Below are positions 28,401 through 43,400 of a stretch of 64,000 bases of DNA, in pieces. Positions within the stretch are counted from its first letter, which is position 1. Each line of letters opens with the position of its first letter. A program made the position numbers and the translations under genes. The notes under the pieces are model-generated. The model was not told the origin of the DNA, searched no databases, and was given only the letters and a program-made list of their open reading frames with translations. This DNA comes from Stercorarius parasiticus (Eukaryota; Chordata; Aves; Charadriiformes; Stercorariidae): positions 593,146 through 657,145 of the forward strand of contig VWZL01001934.1 in assembly GCA_013396915.1 (NCBI GenBank). Direction: 5' to 3'.

Positions 28401-31400
28401 TCATTGGAAACATTACTGGAACAGCTAAAATTGACGTTGGTGGCACTATCTAGCAGACAGATAACTTTCCGTACGCCGACCACATAAACCCCTTGTCTCA
28501 TTTTAAACACACTTCACCTTTAACCCTAATTTCAGGAACAGTTGTTGGCTTGCAAGAATATCATCCCCCACAGATCAGTATGTTGGACTACCCAAATGCA
28601 CGGAACACCATACCCTTACAGGCTCTGCACAGTTGTCCTGAGGAGGGAATAGCAACGGTGAAAAGGCGATGACACATGTACAATGGTTTGTGGCAGAGCC
28701 TTCATGATTCTGAGTTATAATGGACAGAGACTCCCACTAAATGCAAATTCAACACAGTCCTGAGCAATTTCTGGATGCTGATTACTCGATAGTCTTGCTT
28801 CCATGGATGCTTCCTTTCCGACTTCAATAGGAAGCCACAGCAAATCTTAGATATTAACTAGCTGGCACACAATTTACAACAAATCTGTTATCTTTGCCCC
28901 TTCTGAGTTTTAAATTTCTGTTTTTCATAGAAGAGCAGTACAAAAGCTAGAAGGGATGGAAGTCAAAACATCAGCCATGGAGAAAACTGACATTTCTCCA
29001 CTTGAAAAATCCCTTCTTCTTTATTACTGTGCTTGTTTTTCCTGCCTTCCTCTGCTATTCATCACTTGCAACTTATAAAAGTAATCACATCAATGTTGGG
29101 TGATAATGTTGATTTCATTTGGAGAAGCTGACATTAAACAGAGCCCTGATATTAAAAACAAGCCCCTCTCAGAAGCAGCTTTCCCAGCTCCGACCGGGTG
29201 GGTAGCAGATTACAGAAAACAATGACCTGGATTTTATCCACATTTAACTAGTATAAATAGGAAGCAAATTTGGGCAGCGTGCTTCTCTCATCAGAGATAC
29301 TTTATTTACATTTGGCTTTGATTATTATTAAGTATACGGCCCAGAAAGAAAGTTGTCAGCATGATTTTGTAATCTTTCTCTGCAAAACGAGTCTGTTTAC
29401 GCAGCTGGGGAGGGAGGGAGGGCAGGCGCCTCTGGTCATCAATAGGTGGGTTGGCTCGAGTGCCCACTAGAAATCACCAGTCCCGTCTGTCCCATCGCAG
29501 GTCATCATTATTAGGCAATGCAGATGCTTCATTTCATGCCAAGTTGGGGGTCTAAAAGTTTCACTTCTGTGGACCTTTTCCACTCTAAAACTCCATCCTG
29601 CATTCACTTCTCCACTGAGAATTCTGGATGTCATCAATTAGGGAGCATCAAAGGTAGATATCTACAGATTACAACCCTGCAATGAGGGTTGCTGTGAAAC
29701 CAGAACATGTTTCAAAGTGTCTTGTCTCATCCAGTGGGGGTTATGTATTCAGAAAATTTTTGTCCTTAAAAACCTCTGTGAGCAGACTGCTATTTTACTG
29801 ACTTTGCAATTCAGAATCACTTGCCTAATACTTCCAATAGATAAAACTCTGTCTGTAGCTCAGCTGATTTGTTTTTCATGTCTCTAACCACCGGACGCTG
29901 CGGTCAGCAGTTGTGCGTTTCTTCACTACTAGTAAGAAACTTCCCAATTCCAAATATGAATTTGCTTCCCGCTAGCATCCTAAAAGACTGTTCTTATGTT
30001 ATCTCTAAGCAAATTTCCTTCAAAACTTAACTTTATATTTGCGGCACTAAAGAATAAAGTAATTCATCAGTCACCTAGCTCTAACTGCTTAGCACTGGGC
30101 TGAAATACACGCTTTCTGACTCTACTGTACTGTTCTTATAAGCATTTCTTCGAAGAAATTCCCTTCCTCTCCTGCTTGGCCTAAGATATACAAAGGATTA
30201 CAGCACAGCAGGCAAATACAACACACTGGGATTATTTTGCAGTCAACATAATTATTGACAGGAGCTGAAACCAGAACATCTTACAGTTGAAATTTCCCCA
30301 AAGTGATGTCCACTGCTGTTTCAGAGAATATAAACTTGAAGCCAGGACTTGTGTTCCTATTGGATGGAATAGGATTGCTAATCCCACGTCTAATACAGTT
30401 TCCTCATTCATTAGCAGGTGAATAATTTATCCCATACATAAACTTGCTCAGTTTACAGCCATTACAAAGAATTAATGGCCCACACCAACGCTCTATGCTC
30501 TTTAGTTCTCAGGGGGGAATTTTCACAGAGGACAGTTTCAAGAGCAGACAAAATTTTTAACCAGCTGAAGGCTGCCTCAAACACGCTGCATGAAAACACA
30601 CCATCAGAGGGTTTTCTTTAGCACTCCACCTTTGAGAGCAATAGCAGCACCTCTGTCATACCTCCGTTACACTGCTACATCACCTGTGTTTGCCAGTGAA
30701 AACACTGAACTTTCACTCATTCACTTTCCAACCAAAATAACAGAGAGTTTAAGACTAAGTGATGCTTAGTGCTTACTAAGGATTTTTTCCAGCATCAAGA
30801 GAACAATCGGGAATACAGAGGAAGCCAAGGCATGGAAATGGCATCCATAGGTATTTTCCGCTCTGCCTGTACGTTTTCTGTGTTAACTAAAGAAGTTGAG
30901 GTTTGTCTGAATGACTGGCTGTCCCTGAAGGGATGCACTATAACTCTGAGGACTCACGTGGTTGGAACGCTGTAAATTGTGCTGTAAAATTCACTTGGGA
31001 GTCTACAGTACCAACAACAGTCCTGAGGGCCTCAGGCAATGGAGATGCAAGGTGCCATTCCTGTGCAAAGGTAACAGAGCTTGTGCTCAAGAAATCAAGG
31101 CCAGAGTCAGTGCTGCAGCCTATAAATCCCAAGGGAAATGCAAGAGCAATGGGTCCAACATGGCAGGCTCCAAATTAAAGAGACTGATGAGCACTCAACC
31201 GGGGGTTTCATCGACGCTGCAATACCGTAGTATGGACATAAACTCCCCAAACCCAGTAATAACCACCCAGACTTTGACATACCCTTTCGATCCAGTGCGC
31301 TTCATCTCATTTTTATACCGAGTACCTCAGTTTCCCTGCACAGAATAAGGGCTCTGACTGCTTAGAAACTTCAGCTGAAATGAACGTTAATACCTACAGC

Positions 31401-34400
31401 GATACACGCGGGGTTGTGCTTCTGGATAGCATCTGACTGGTTCCAGTGGCCTCAGCAGGTGGTGACACCACTTCTGACAGTATCTCCTATGGGGAGTGGG
31501 TCTCAGAGGGGAAGGCGGCTGTGAGTGGAGGTGCTGTTGCCTCTCCTGCTGTGGCTGGCTCCTACAAAAACACTTCAAAAACGCGGAAGTGACCATTTCC
31601 CTGCCCAGGCTGTGCCCACTTAAGGAAATCCACAGCGTGCGCTGTGACTATCACTCTGTCCAAGGCCACGAAACACATCCAGGTGCACACGGAGCTTCCC
31701 GCAAGGAGTTATTTTTCACACACAGTGGGAGAGAAAAAAAGAGCCAGTTCAGGGCTCCTGCTGGGACACTGGAAGATTCCATTCCTGAAGACTCAAAGGT
31801 TATGAAAAATATATATATTTTTGCATGCTCTTCCTCCATGACATAATCCCAAGGAAGCCTGTGCCCAAGAGGCAGCGCATCTGGTAAGCGGTGTATCTTG
31901 AAGGACTGGGGAAATAGAACAAAAATCATTTGCCACTCTGCCGTTTCCACCACACACTTCGTCATCACATCTGCAGGATACAAGTCACGGATTCTGAAAA
32001 TCCAAATCCTTTTATAGTCACATTTTTAATGGGATCCTATAATATGATATAGCCTCTTTATCCCAATAAACCACACAAACAGACCTTTGGAATTTGCATA
32101 ATAACTTTTTAGAATACAGTCAGGCTACTAGAGATTATCCTGATTTGGGGCTTCTTTAAAATCATCTCTTATTTTAATGTATTAAAGAAACATATCTCAT
32201 ATCTAAATACATGGTTTTCCAGTCTCTCATAAAATTTCTCTTTTTGGACACAGAAGCAAAGGAATTTTTCACTCAAGAATAAAAAAACACATATGTGTGT
32301 TTCCCATCATTAAATTCCACATACTTCTGCTAGTATCTATCAAGAGCAAAACGTTTCTCTGTTTTAATCTGAGGTAAATGCTGAAGATGGAGCAACTCCA
32401 CTTGTTCTAGAGACGGGTCGTTCTGTCAGGACACAGAGCACTTAAAGCAGCAACTTTGTGAAAGTTCACAAGGCCTAAATTTGGGTATGATCATTAAAAA
32501 TGGTAACGCAGATGAGTTTCACAAAATCAGTCAAAGTTTGGCACGTGGCAAACCCCAGCCACACTACAGAAGAGACCACAGAAAGAGATGCTGGATCTCA
32601 TTGCGTACGTGCTCACCTCTGGCTGAGACTCGCCGAGATTTGCATTTTAAGGTCTTCACTTCGAATTGGGGCCAGACCTCACCTCGGTATCAAAGCAGAG
32701 GCTTCTGTTCATTCCACTGAAATCTCTGCTTGACTTACAACTGATGGAACTTTGTTTCATGTACCTCAAACACTCTCTCAAACCACAGCCCTGGCATCAC
32801 TAGTGTGCACTTCAATACCGCAGCACAGAAGCAGCGTTGGCTGAATTATTAACTTCTTACAGAAGGACAAAAACTTCAGGAGCTGTGAACATTTGCAGCT
32901 TCTGTGCGATTTAGGATTGCAATAGCTCAGCTGCTCTCAAGGTTCAGCCACTCAAAGATTTCAGAAATAGTTTCGCCTTCTTTGGGTCTTAAGGACAAAC
33001 ACAAACCAAATACAATATGGCATTCATTTGTTAAGGCAGGACATTTAAAAAGATGAACCTTCCAAGCGACATTACAATTGTCATAAATCTTTTTCAACTC
33101 CCCGTTTCCCTGAGAGTTTTTCATTAGCCCTTCTTGCCAGTTGCTCCTCACAATCCTAAGGAATTAGGACAAAAGCAAGATGAGGATACTTCGCGTAAAT
33201 TAGTGTTTGCTTTTAGTGTCATTAACGGCAGCGAGGTTTAACATTACAATAGTCTCAGCATTCTCGTGCAGTGTTACTGCAGATGCTGTGTTACCGCAGA
33301 TGCTAAATTGGCAACTCTAATGCTAAATTTAAAACAGATTTATATTTGTTCAAGATTTTGACCTGAGTTCTTCAAAATTAAATATTCCCTAACTTCATCC
33401 AGGTCAGTTTTGCCATCTGACTCAGAGGTTGTCCCAGCAGTACGAACTACTTGGCTATGAATGAATCAAGCGTTTTTTAACATGTCTCTATGAAGTTTTA
33501 ATGCTTCCTAGGGAATAGCATTTTGAAAGTGTACCTGCGCTCCTGGAAAAGTTCACTGTCTCTAATGTCCAAGTAATCTTCTTTCCCCTGGTCTGTCCCC
33601 CAGCCCACAGTCACCTTCAGCCATACGGAAAACCCTCAGATCCTTCCCCCCTCTCAACCCTTTCTCCCACCGCTGGGCAGACTCAGTCACCGGTTCTCTG
33701 CCGTTCAGGGCAGCGTGATCCCTCTCCGGCCCCTGCCGCAGGCGATACTCACGGCACTTCCTTCGTCCCCCCGCACCACCACTACAGGAGCCCGCCGGGG
33801 CCAGAGAAGGCCATGGGGACGGCGACTGCCGGCTCCTGCCTTCCCTCAGCTGCCTGCGGGCACTGACCTTTGGGTTCTTCCATCCAGACTGGAAACCGCT
33901 CCCAGAAGCAAAAACCCTCCCCCGGTAATGAACGCATTCGGGGGGTGGGCAAGCTGCATCTACTGCTTGAATGACTTGGGACAAATTACCCTAGTGGAAG
34001 CAAGGCTGTCCTTAAAAGCAGGCAAAATAAAAAGGACAGTCCTACTGACATGGGATCTGGAGTTGCAGGGTATCATGTTTCCAGTATACAAAGAAAACAC
34101 AGAGCATGTGTTTTAGGGTTGTCTTGTAGGTTCAGGAGATGCACCAGAAAAAATAAGCAAACAAAAACTTTGTCCCCTCCCGTCCCTGTCTTCTAATAGG
34201 GAAGGAAAGCAAATCTCTTGTGTGTAAAGCGCTGCCAGGGAAATCAGATTACAGCAGCTGGCATCACACACTGCTTTGGAAAGCAAGACACAGATTTATA
34301 TAGTATTTTACACGGGGTTTGGATTCTTCACAAGCGAAGGTACAAAGGTACATTAGGTACGAAGAAAGTGAAAGGCACAGGCAAGCTGAGATGGATGAAC

Positions 34401-37400
34401 GACGGCAGTAATTGTATATACTTTGTCTGTCTGCCACGGCTCAGTCTGACCCGTGGTTTTGCTGCCTGCAGCAGGACCGCACCTGGGATGCTGCCCTCCC
34501 ATCTCAGTGTCCCATCAGTCATCAGCACCTTTAAGCCCATTCCAAACAGCCAAAGCACCGGCCAAAACAGAGTTACAGCAGGCAGTGGAAAAGGACCTTA
34601 AATCTCTGCCTCTGGAAACAGGGTGTCAGTCTCTACGTTCTTTTCTGCATGTCACATCCAGGCACCCAAACTCGGTCCCACCAGGGAGACACAAAGGAAT
34701 GACCCCAACAAAGGAAAAACCCGTATCTAAATGCAGTTTCCCTCCCTTTTCCTCTTTAACTCTTAACTTTTCTGCAGTGACTTATGTTATCAAATGTAAA
34801 CATACTATTATTATTGTGTTGTTATAATAATTAAATATATTTATTACAAAAAGATATTTTTTAAAGGTTTCTGATTAGCAATGTGTTGGCCTACCTGCAT
34901 AAATTAGAACTTCAATTTATGGCCCTTCTCCTATCATTCAATATAAATAAAAAAGGGGAGAGAATTGTTCTTTGAGCACTGTAAAAGGTTCAGTTCACTG
35001 TTTCCCTAAAAGCCAGGGCACAGCTGGATTCAGCTGGAATGGGAATGGATGAGCAGATGCGAGGTAAAGAGAAGGGCTTTTAGTCTCATTTTGCAGATCT
35101 GCAGAGGCACTGATAGTTGAGATCAACATCCATATTTCTAGATATTCCAAATAAAATACCCCTGGTTTATATACTACATCAGAGGAGCTCACTAAACTAA
35201 TAACGCCTCCTGTTTACATTTTTTTCCCTTTCCTTTTTCCAGCTATATCTTCTCTGTTAAAATTTAAACAGAAAAAAATGGGTTCAACTTCACATATTTC
35301 CTGTTTGAACTAGATCTTTTTTTTTTACAGAAAAGCTCCTATATGCTGGTCCAACAGATAAAAGTGGCTTTACTGGTATGCAAATACACTTGAATTTTAA
35401 CAACATTTTATACCTCCCAAACAGCACCAGGTAGCCTTGAATTCACACGGAAGGTTTCCTGTGTAATTAAGGTGCGCATTTAAATCCATAAAGGTTTTGT
35501 AATCTCTCTACCCAATTAAAATTCCCTTTCCTAAGTTTTTCTAATTTAACCAACATTGTTTGGAGGGTGGGGGTCAGGAACTGTTATAATTGAGTGAGTA
35601 CTTTCACAAACCACGATTATAAGGGTTTTATTCATAAAATACTCCTAGGTATCCAAGTCCTTAGTCTAACCAGGACTCATTTGGGCTCTGGTTCAGTGCC
35701 CGTCCCACTAATAACCAGGGACTTTCTGTCCCACTGACCCCCTGCTCCTGGATCTTCATTAGAGGACGACAGAGTTCACTAAGACGGTCTGACAAAAGCC
35801 TTTCAGTGTGTCACAGAGATTAGAATAAAGCATAGCCTAGGAGGTTTAAAATATGTCCTCCTTGACTTTTATCAAGAGCAGAGTAGGCCCTGCCTGAGGG
35901 ACAAAAGCACATCAAAGTACTAAATCAAATAAGCTTTGAAAGCGGAAAAGAGTAGAGCAGCATCTGTCGAAGGAAGCTGTAAAGCGGGTTCCGTGCCAGC
36001 GCGGAGAACAAAGGCGAGAGTGTGTCAGAAGAAGTCACAGCTGGGCTCCCAGTTAGGAGAAAAAACAACATAGCTTCCAGTCCCCACCAATGCAGAAAGT
36101 CTTTATCAATTATTAACAGGAAACACATTATCGCTTTTTCAATGAGGACCTGCGAGCCCACCTGCACAGTTTGCAGTCCCGTGCAGGGCTCAGAGCCTCC
36201 GAACGACGAGTATGGCACTGCCCACTCCTGCTTTGCGCTTGTACCCACCTGGGTGCTGTATCCCTATACCCCGACTTGTCTTGTGTTTGAAGTTCTTTGG
36301 AACCCTTCAACAGGAATCCTTCAACCTCTCAGCTACCCCAGAAAGGCTTCTAGCCATTGCCCCAGGACAGATTGCAACCCATACCGGAGCTCCTGCTCTC
36401 GCCGTCACCCAGTCCTACGCTGGCGGGACACCCCAGTCATGGCCAGCTGGTCACTTCAGAACTTCAGGGGCTCACCAGCCATCTCAGAGTTGTTTAGAGG
36501 TGACAGAGTCTTTAAAGAACAACGATTGCCGAGAACTGTATTTTCAGCTACCACTGTTAAAGTCCCCATCGCAACTGTTTTGCAGTCCTGGCCCTTTTTG
36601 TTGCAATTCCTTGGTACGCACTATGGTAAAGAACACACAGACTGCAGCGATGACTGGAAATCTGCCCCAGCTCCTCTTCCCAAACACGTGGGGATCTACA
36701 AGCGTGCCCGTATTCAGAGCTTCTCAAAGAACAGGTCATTATCTGGCATTTTTCATCTGGCTGCACAACAGTTAAGTTCACCCCACAGCAAACGCGCTGT
36801 TGAAACACTGGTGTCGACACTTGACATCTGCAGACTCGTCAGAAACCCAGCAGTAGCCGTAAAACATTCTCCAACGCCAAAGAAAACTTGTCCCTTAATT
36901 AACTCCCTAATTAGAGCTTCCACAGTCCCCTTTTCCCACTCCTTCTCGGGAAACTGAGATGGGAGCTTTGTTCTGGACAGCAAGGGGTCCCGGGAACATG
37001 TGCCAGGCAGACCTCCCACCTCTCTAATTAAGATCCTCACTCCACTTTCACTTAATAGGACTCTGTCAACTTCCCAAAGCACCAAGGATTTTTGTTGCTT
37101 TAAGAGAGAAAGTGGAGCTCTGACATACTGACAGCTCAACTCTTGCAGACTAATTTTATATGAAGCTAATGCTGGGGATAGATTTGCTACTAATTAGTGT
37201 GAATGGTGATCAGGAAAAGACGTATTTCCCAATTCCCCCAAACCCTCTTTGAATAGAAAGTCTCTAAAAAAAAAATAAATAAATAATCTCTGCATATGTA
37301 GCCTCCACAATATAATCATCATTATACCTTAAAAAAAAATAAAAATACACACACACACACAGAGAAAAGCATTAAACTGGTCTTTTTATGAATTATAAAC

Positions 37401-40400
37401 TGTGGTTTAAGAAAGAAGGAGAAGATTATGTTTAAGGACTCCACTGCTACATAGAATGACTGGGCAGCAAAGATACGTTCACGAGTCTAACCCTTAATAA
37501 GAAGGAATAAAACATTGCCTACAACTTATGGTACCTACATAGTTCATTACTGAGTATTATTTTAATGTTTCTAAAACATAAAACTTAAATCATTTGGGAG
37601 ATTAAGATGAAATTCTCATCTACTCCTGAAGGAGCTATGCAGTGGGGGGCCGGAGGGCATTGAAATGAAAACCAATGGCTAATTTAAAAGGAAGTTTCTG
37701 TTGTGCCCTGCAAACAGTACTGGTCCCTAAGCACCAGGCTGACAGGAGAGAGATTTTTCTGCACAGCTCACACTTAGAATTCTGCTTTTCTACTTACATT
37801 TACTTTGGGATATTTTCACTTCAACTACGTTCCCAACAGATCTTTGTTTTATTTCCCTTCTCTTCCCTGCCCTGGGATCTTCCCAAGTCAGAACAAGAAC
37901 CTCATTCTGTTGAGCCCCTCAATTCCACAACAATGGGGACAGTGGAGGAAACCTTGCTTGACCTGTACAGGTTTTAACTCAATGTGTCTACACCTGTGCA
38001 GTTCCCAAATGGCTCATTAGCACCTTTTCTCACTTCACCTTGTTTGAAATGAAGGCTATAACACACTGTTCATTTGTTCTTGTGGAACAAGAGCTTCTTT
38101 CCCTTTGCAGAGTATCCAGGGATACCTTATTGTCAGGGTGGGTAATTCTTTGTCATTCACTTTATACCAATAAGGAGCTCAAACAGTAAGAAACACGACA
38201 TGGTACACATTACTGTGCAGCTGGGGGAGCTGGCAGTACCTCACCTATGTGTTGGCTACACTGCATCATAATACCTGTGGGACAAACCTCTGAGTAACGC
38301 AGTGCTCCAATGAAGAGCCCTCATCCTGCTTCCCTGCGAACTGCTAGAGCTGTAATTTGGGTATTATTTAAACAAGTCTCTACAGGACAAGATCAAACAC
38401 TCTCACTGCATTTCCTTCTTTCTGCAGGGAAAGGAGCATTTACCACTATTTCATAATGACAAGTGACCACACAGCTTCTGCCCCTGAAATAGCTATGACC
38501 AGGTGTCACAATCTTGCTGCCCTTCTCCACCCTTGTTCCCCTCTTCCTATGACTGTTCCGCCATTTCACATCCAGCTGTGCTCCAGATAAACAAAACATG
38601 AAGACTCAAGAAAAGAATGACTCTGCTAATGCGTGACTGCTGTTATGGAGAGGCCTTAAAAGCCTTCTCCAGGATACGGGAGGAAAAAGACATTTCTTTT
38701 AATCTTCAGTTCAGGATATAGTGCTGAACTGCACATTTTGGAGACATGCTTTCAACTGAAAATAACACACTGGTGCGTGTGGGTTTTTAAATAAAATATT
38801 ATTATGACCACAGAAACACTATGGACATTAAATAATATACTTTGTGAGATCAAAACGATACAGAAGTTGTCCTAGCTTTACACACGTTAACAAAACTCCC
38901 CTCTTGCTCATACATATAGCCTGTTTCAGGTAGGAGGCCTAAATTGTTTTGAGAGCAGGTGATGTTTGCATTACTGAGCAACATGTCCTTGCCTGAGCAC
39001 AGCTTAGGCTGACAGGAGAAGGAGGGAATTTTGTCCCATTTCCATCTAAAGGGAAAAGTATGAACCAGTTTCAGACCACCAGAAGGCAGAAACTCCTGTG
39101 CTTGAACAACACGGTATGAGCAATCTGGACTATGGTCCCAGACCAGCCATTCAACAACCAGCTCTTCTGCCACAAATGTCCACAGCAAAACATGCACTGG
39201 CGCTAGTTTCAACTAATCTTAGAAATCACCTTTTAACATTCCCTCTGTAACAAGTTTTTGACGCAACACGATAAGAAGATTCTGCCTCTTTCTGTGATTT
39301 CCCAAAGGAATCTGCAATCGGCGTCGTGCAAAGACAACTCTCTGCTCCAGCCACCAAGGAACTTTCATTCGCTCTGAGTCAGTTACACGTTGGAAGGGTT
39401 CAATGACCGGAAAGACACCTGCTTCTAACCCACAGTATATAGATGACTTCTGGTCTTCTAACTGGAGGCAAATACTTTAGGGGGTGGAGCTGTGAACAAA
39501 GCCTGTGATGGCATCTCTTGGGCCCAAGTATTCCATATTCTGGACCATTTTAAACTCAATGGGTGGCACCTATTAATTCTTAATTAAGCCTGGAAATTCT
39601 GGTCTGGCAACAAATGAAAAAAAACAAGCTTGCTTTGATGTACAGACTAGAGGCAAGAGATGAACTTCTGTAGTTTATATGTGTACTTTGGGTGTATTTA
39701 TGTATAAAATAAGATCTTCAGTGCCAACGTGCTGTAGTAATACCAGCATAAAACACTACCGCTGATCCAAGCCCAGAGAAATCAACAGAAATTATTTCAG
39801 AGGATTTTGGCTCAGATCTTGCAATGTTAAAATACTGAGAGTCTCAAACAGTCTACGCTGCAAACTCCCAACACATCATGCAGATAATGTGTTCTACCTT
39901 TAAATGAATAAACTGGAACAATGGAAGCAGCCCTTCCACGACAGCATGGAGCTCAGCATTGTGTGTTGTTATTCCTCTCCAAACCAATCATCTTCTAATA
40001 CAACAGAAAGTTCTGTATATCATCAAAAAGAATCTCCCCGCCACTTAACTGTAGGTTGTCCAGACCTCTTAGAAAATGCTGAGCTTCAAAGAGTTTCAAA
40101 GCAATCATTAAATTATTCCATTAAAATAATAACAGTTCCTGAATGCACACAGGAATGCAGACACACTTCTCTTCTGCAGTATTCATGCAAAAGTAGCTGT
40201 TGCTCTGAAAGATTATCTGAAAAATTTTTCTTTCTGAATGAAAAAGGAGAAAAATGAAGTAGGACTCACCATCCTCATGCCCTTCTCTATTTCTCCGTCG
40301 ATGTCTGTCTCGCCGGTGGCTAATAACCGACTCTGTTCCTGTGTCATTGTCCAGGCCGTCCCGGCTGCTGGCAGCATTTGGGCTGTTAGAGAACAAATAG

Positions 40401-43400
40401 GAAGAAACAGTGGAGTCACCTCTTTTTTTCTTTTTGATAAAAGCAGTTGCAGTCATCAAGCATGTTGGTTTAGAAGCCAGAAAACTATTCCGTGGGTTAG
40501 CTGCAGCCTTGCTGCAGCACGGCAAGCTCCCCCAGACTGCTCTACTCACCCCAAAACTACCCGTAGGATGACAAGACAGTTCAATAGCCATGCCCTGAGA
40601 CACAGCACTACTTGCACAAGCAGTATCATCGTGACTCTGAAAAAGCTGCCACAAGACCGTTGCATGAAATTTCCATAAGAAAAAATGCCTGCTGACACTA
40701 AGAAAAGGGATTGTTTTAGCACGTGCTGAGATGACCACTGACTACAAGCCAGCTTTAGCTGCTAATGCACTTGCAAAGGAATTTGGATTTCAGCACAGCC
40801 CCCTTGTGAGAGTTTCAATATCACAAATTTGCAGCACACCTGCTCAGCACAGGAACAAACAGACAACATTGCTTTTTGGAAGAAGAAAAACTTGTTGACC
40901 CTAACACTCTCATCTCGGCCTCCAAAATACTCCAAGTTCCTCTGCATCTCTCAAACCCTCCCATGCTCACTCTGAAGATGACAGATCCAAGAAATAACAT
41001 ACAAGTGTGTATGAGCTCCTCACATTGATGACATGCTCTATCAGGGTCTTATTCTCAAGCCTGTGAATTGAGTTGGCTTTTCTACAATACCTGAATATAC
41101 ACATATATTCTTTTAAACCAAACCCAGTGTTTCAGCTCAATTCCTCATTCGCCCCCAAACAGGTTTGTTTTCCTGTCAATAACCCAAGCTAGATATGCAG
41201 CATGCTGAGAACCAAAGGGCAGAAGCCACAGCTCACTGTGGCTACTTTTAATATACAGCGCTGACCTGGAAGGTTGAAGTCTTGCAAGTCGCAGCAAAGC
41301 TCAAAATAGTTAAGCGCATCTCTGTGAAATGTACAAATAGACCCCAGGTCCATTCCTCCTGTTCTCAACTGTTTGAAAGCTACCCAGATATACCAGCACA
41401 TTATTAATCCAGTAAGTCCCAGTGAAGGAGTACTGCATCCAATTCTGGAGCCCCTACTACAGGAAAGATATGGAAGTGCTGGAACGTGTCCAGAGAAGGG
41501 CCACGAGGATGATCAGAGGGCTGGAGCACCTCTCCTATGAGGACAGACTGAGAGAGTTGGGGTTGTTCAGTCTGGAGAAAAGAAGACTCCGTGGAGACCT
41601 TACAGTGGCCTACCAGTATCTTAAGGAAGCCTACAAGAAAGCTGCTGAGGGACTTTTTAGGATGTCGGGTAATGGTAGGACTAGGGGGAATGATTAAAAC
41701 TAGAGATGGGTCGATTCAGATTGGACGTTAGGAAGGAGTTCTTCACCATGAGGGTGGTGAGACACTGGAAGAGCTTGCCCAGAGAGGTGGTGGAAGCCCC
41801 ATCCCTGGAAGTTTTTAAGGCCAGGCTGGATGGGGCTCTGAGCAACCTGATCTAGTGGGAGGGTTGGCAGGGGGGTTGGAACCCATGGCAGGGGGGTTGG
41901 AACTAGATGATCTTTAAGGTGCCTTCCAACCCTAACAATTCTATGATTCTATGATTCTACGAAGGACTATTATGAGCAAGTGAGCTTTGGGCAAAAAGCA
42001 GAAAGATCTTGGTGACGATCTCAGTGGCCAGATTTCTTCCACTCTGCTTTTGGGAGGCTCTACTGAGAGTCACTTTCTTGCTATTGCAATTATTCAGAAC
42101 AAAAGGTTTCAAAGAGGCAGCAGAGGATTTGTCCCCATGGTTTAGGGCCACTTTCTGGGAGGAATCTAAGCAAACAGCAACAACGGCTCCATACTCTTGA
42201 ACTTCCAAGCATTGAGAAAGGACCATTTCTCAATTCATATAAACCAGACTGGCTTTCGTTTCTCATTCCAATAGACAAGTTGAGTCGGTGAACCAAGAGC
42301 AGTGGCTGTAATACAGAGCACTGAATATGTAAGACAGCTTATTTGCAACTGTCTGTTTCAAGACCTCTGCTGAGGAAAAAAAATATCAGTCATGTTAAAG
42401 CAGAGTTGGCTGGAGCAAAGAGGGAGATGGAGATGCTGTTTCCCCCCCTGCTTAACAGAACTAGCTTAGCTATTTAGTTTTCCCCTCAGACTCAACCTGT
42501 TTTACGTACCTCTGCTATTCGTACATTTAATAAGCTACCCTGAAGCGCCCACATGGAAGGAAATGAGAAAAGCCTCTTGGAGTGCTGACAAAGGCCATAG
42601 CTCATTTTAATGGACTAACTTGTGGAAACAGATCTAAAGCTCCCGAAAATATAATAGCGCATGATCTGACGTGGGCTAATGCTCTGCTGTGAAAGATTTC
42701 CCTTAGGAAGTTACTGATTATGTTCTTCCTCTCTGTCCCACAAATACCACCCATTTATAAAGGAGTCCCAATTCACATCTGCCCTTTGCATCTCTTATTT
42801 ATGCCTGACATTATACTTATGCACACAGAGCGCATAATGGCCATCATTACACTCACAGCAAAGCATCAGAGTCATTAATGTCTTTCTCCTAGAATTCCAT
42901 GAGGCCAGAGTACGTGTTTTACACAGGGAATTAAACTACCAAGGATCTAACTGACTGGTCCCATGGGCTTCTGGGGAAGCTGACCCCAGAAGTGGTATAT
43001 GTGCAAGCACATCTGGATAGTTTCACATTCAAGAGAGCTGCTGAAAAGCCTTCTGCACACCCACACGCTTTCTGCGCATTAATGAAATGTACTGACATGC
43101 CCAGCACGCAAATTAGGAAATCGAGGCTGTTATTCAAGAAGACATTTGACTGCACATTTTAAGCCCTAATGAAGCTACCGACGTGCAAGTATGTACTTAA
43201 GTGTTGTCACAAGCACGTTTGCATTTCTTGTTTCAGCCCAGTACAACTGCAAAGGCAAAGAGGGTGACAGTTTGCTGAGGTCACCCTGCGGGGCCCTCAG
43301 CCATCTCAGCAGCACCATCTGCTGCCTACTGCTGATATTTCCACCACTAAATCGCTTCCTCGGCTAAACCCGCCTACAAAAGGTGGTTTACACCCCAACA

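Larger units (their letters stand above)
26702..40269 (-). other. DVL1: DVL1 long intron (13.6 kb)
   Basis: Donor at 40269-40268, acceptor at 26703-26702. It contains a CR1 fragment (27289-27470), a CpG-dense patch (33660-33950), a 311-codon plus-strand open frame (36022-36957) and a CA microsatellite (37347-37361). The rest shows no recognised feature. Confidence 0.9.

Noticed and set aside
33562..33984. 140-codon minus-strand frame over the CpG patch as a protein gene
   Set aside because: Its residues are Arg/Gly-rich because of base composition, with no recognisable domain. It is better explained as a CpG island.
40121..40738. 205-codon minus-strand frame taken as one gene
   Set aside because: Only 40270-40382 matches Dishevelled. 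The rest reads through intron on both sides of good splice sites.
41422..41697. 91-codon open frame that looks like a conserved protein
   Set aside because: It is the C-terminal end of CR1 ORF2 in a truncated LINE, not a host gene.
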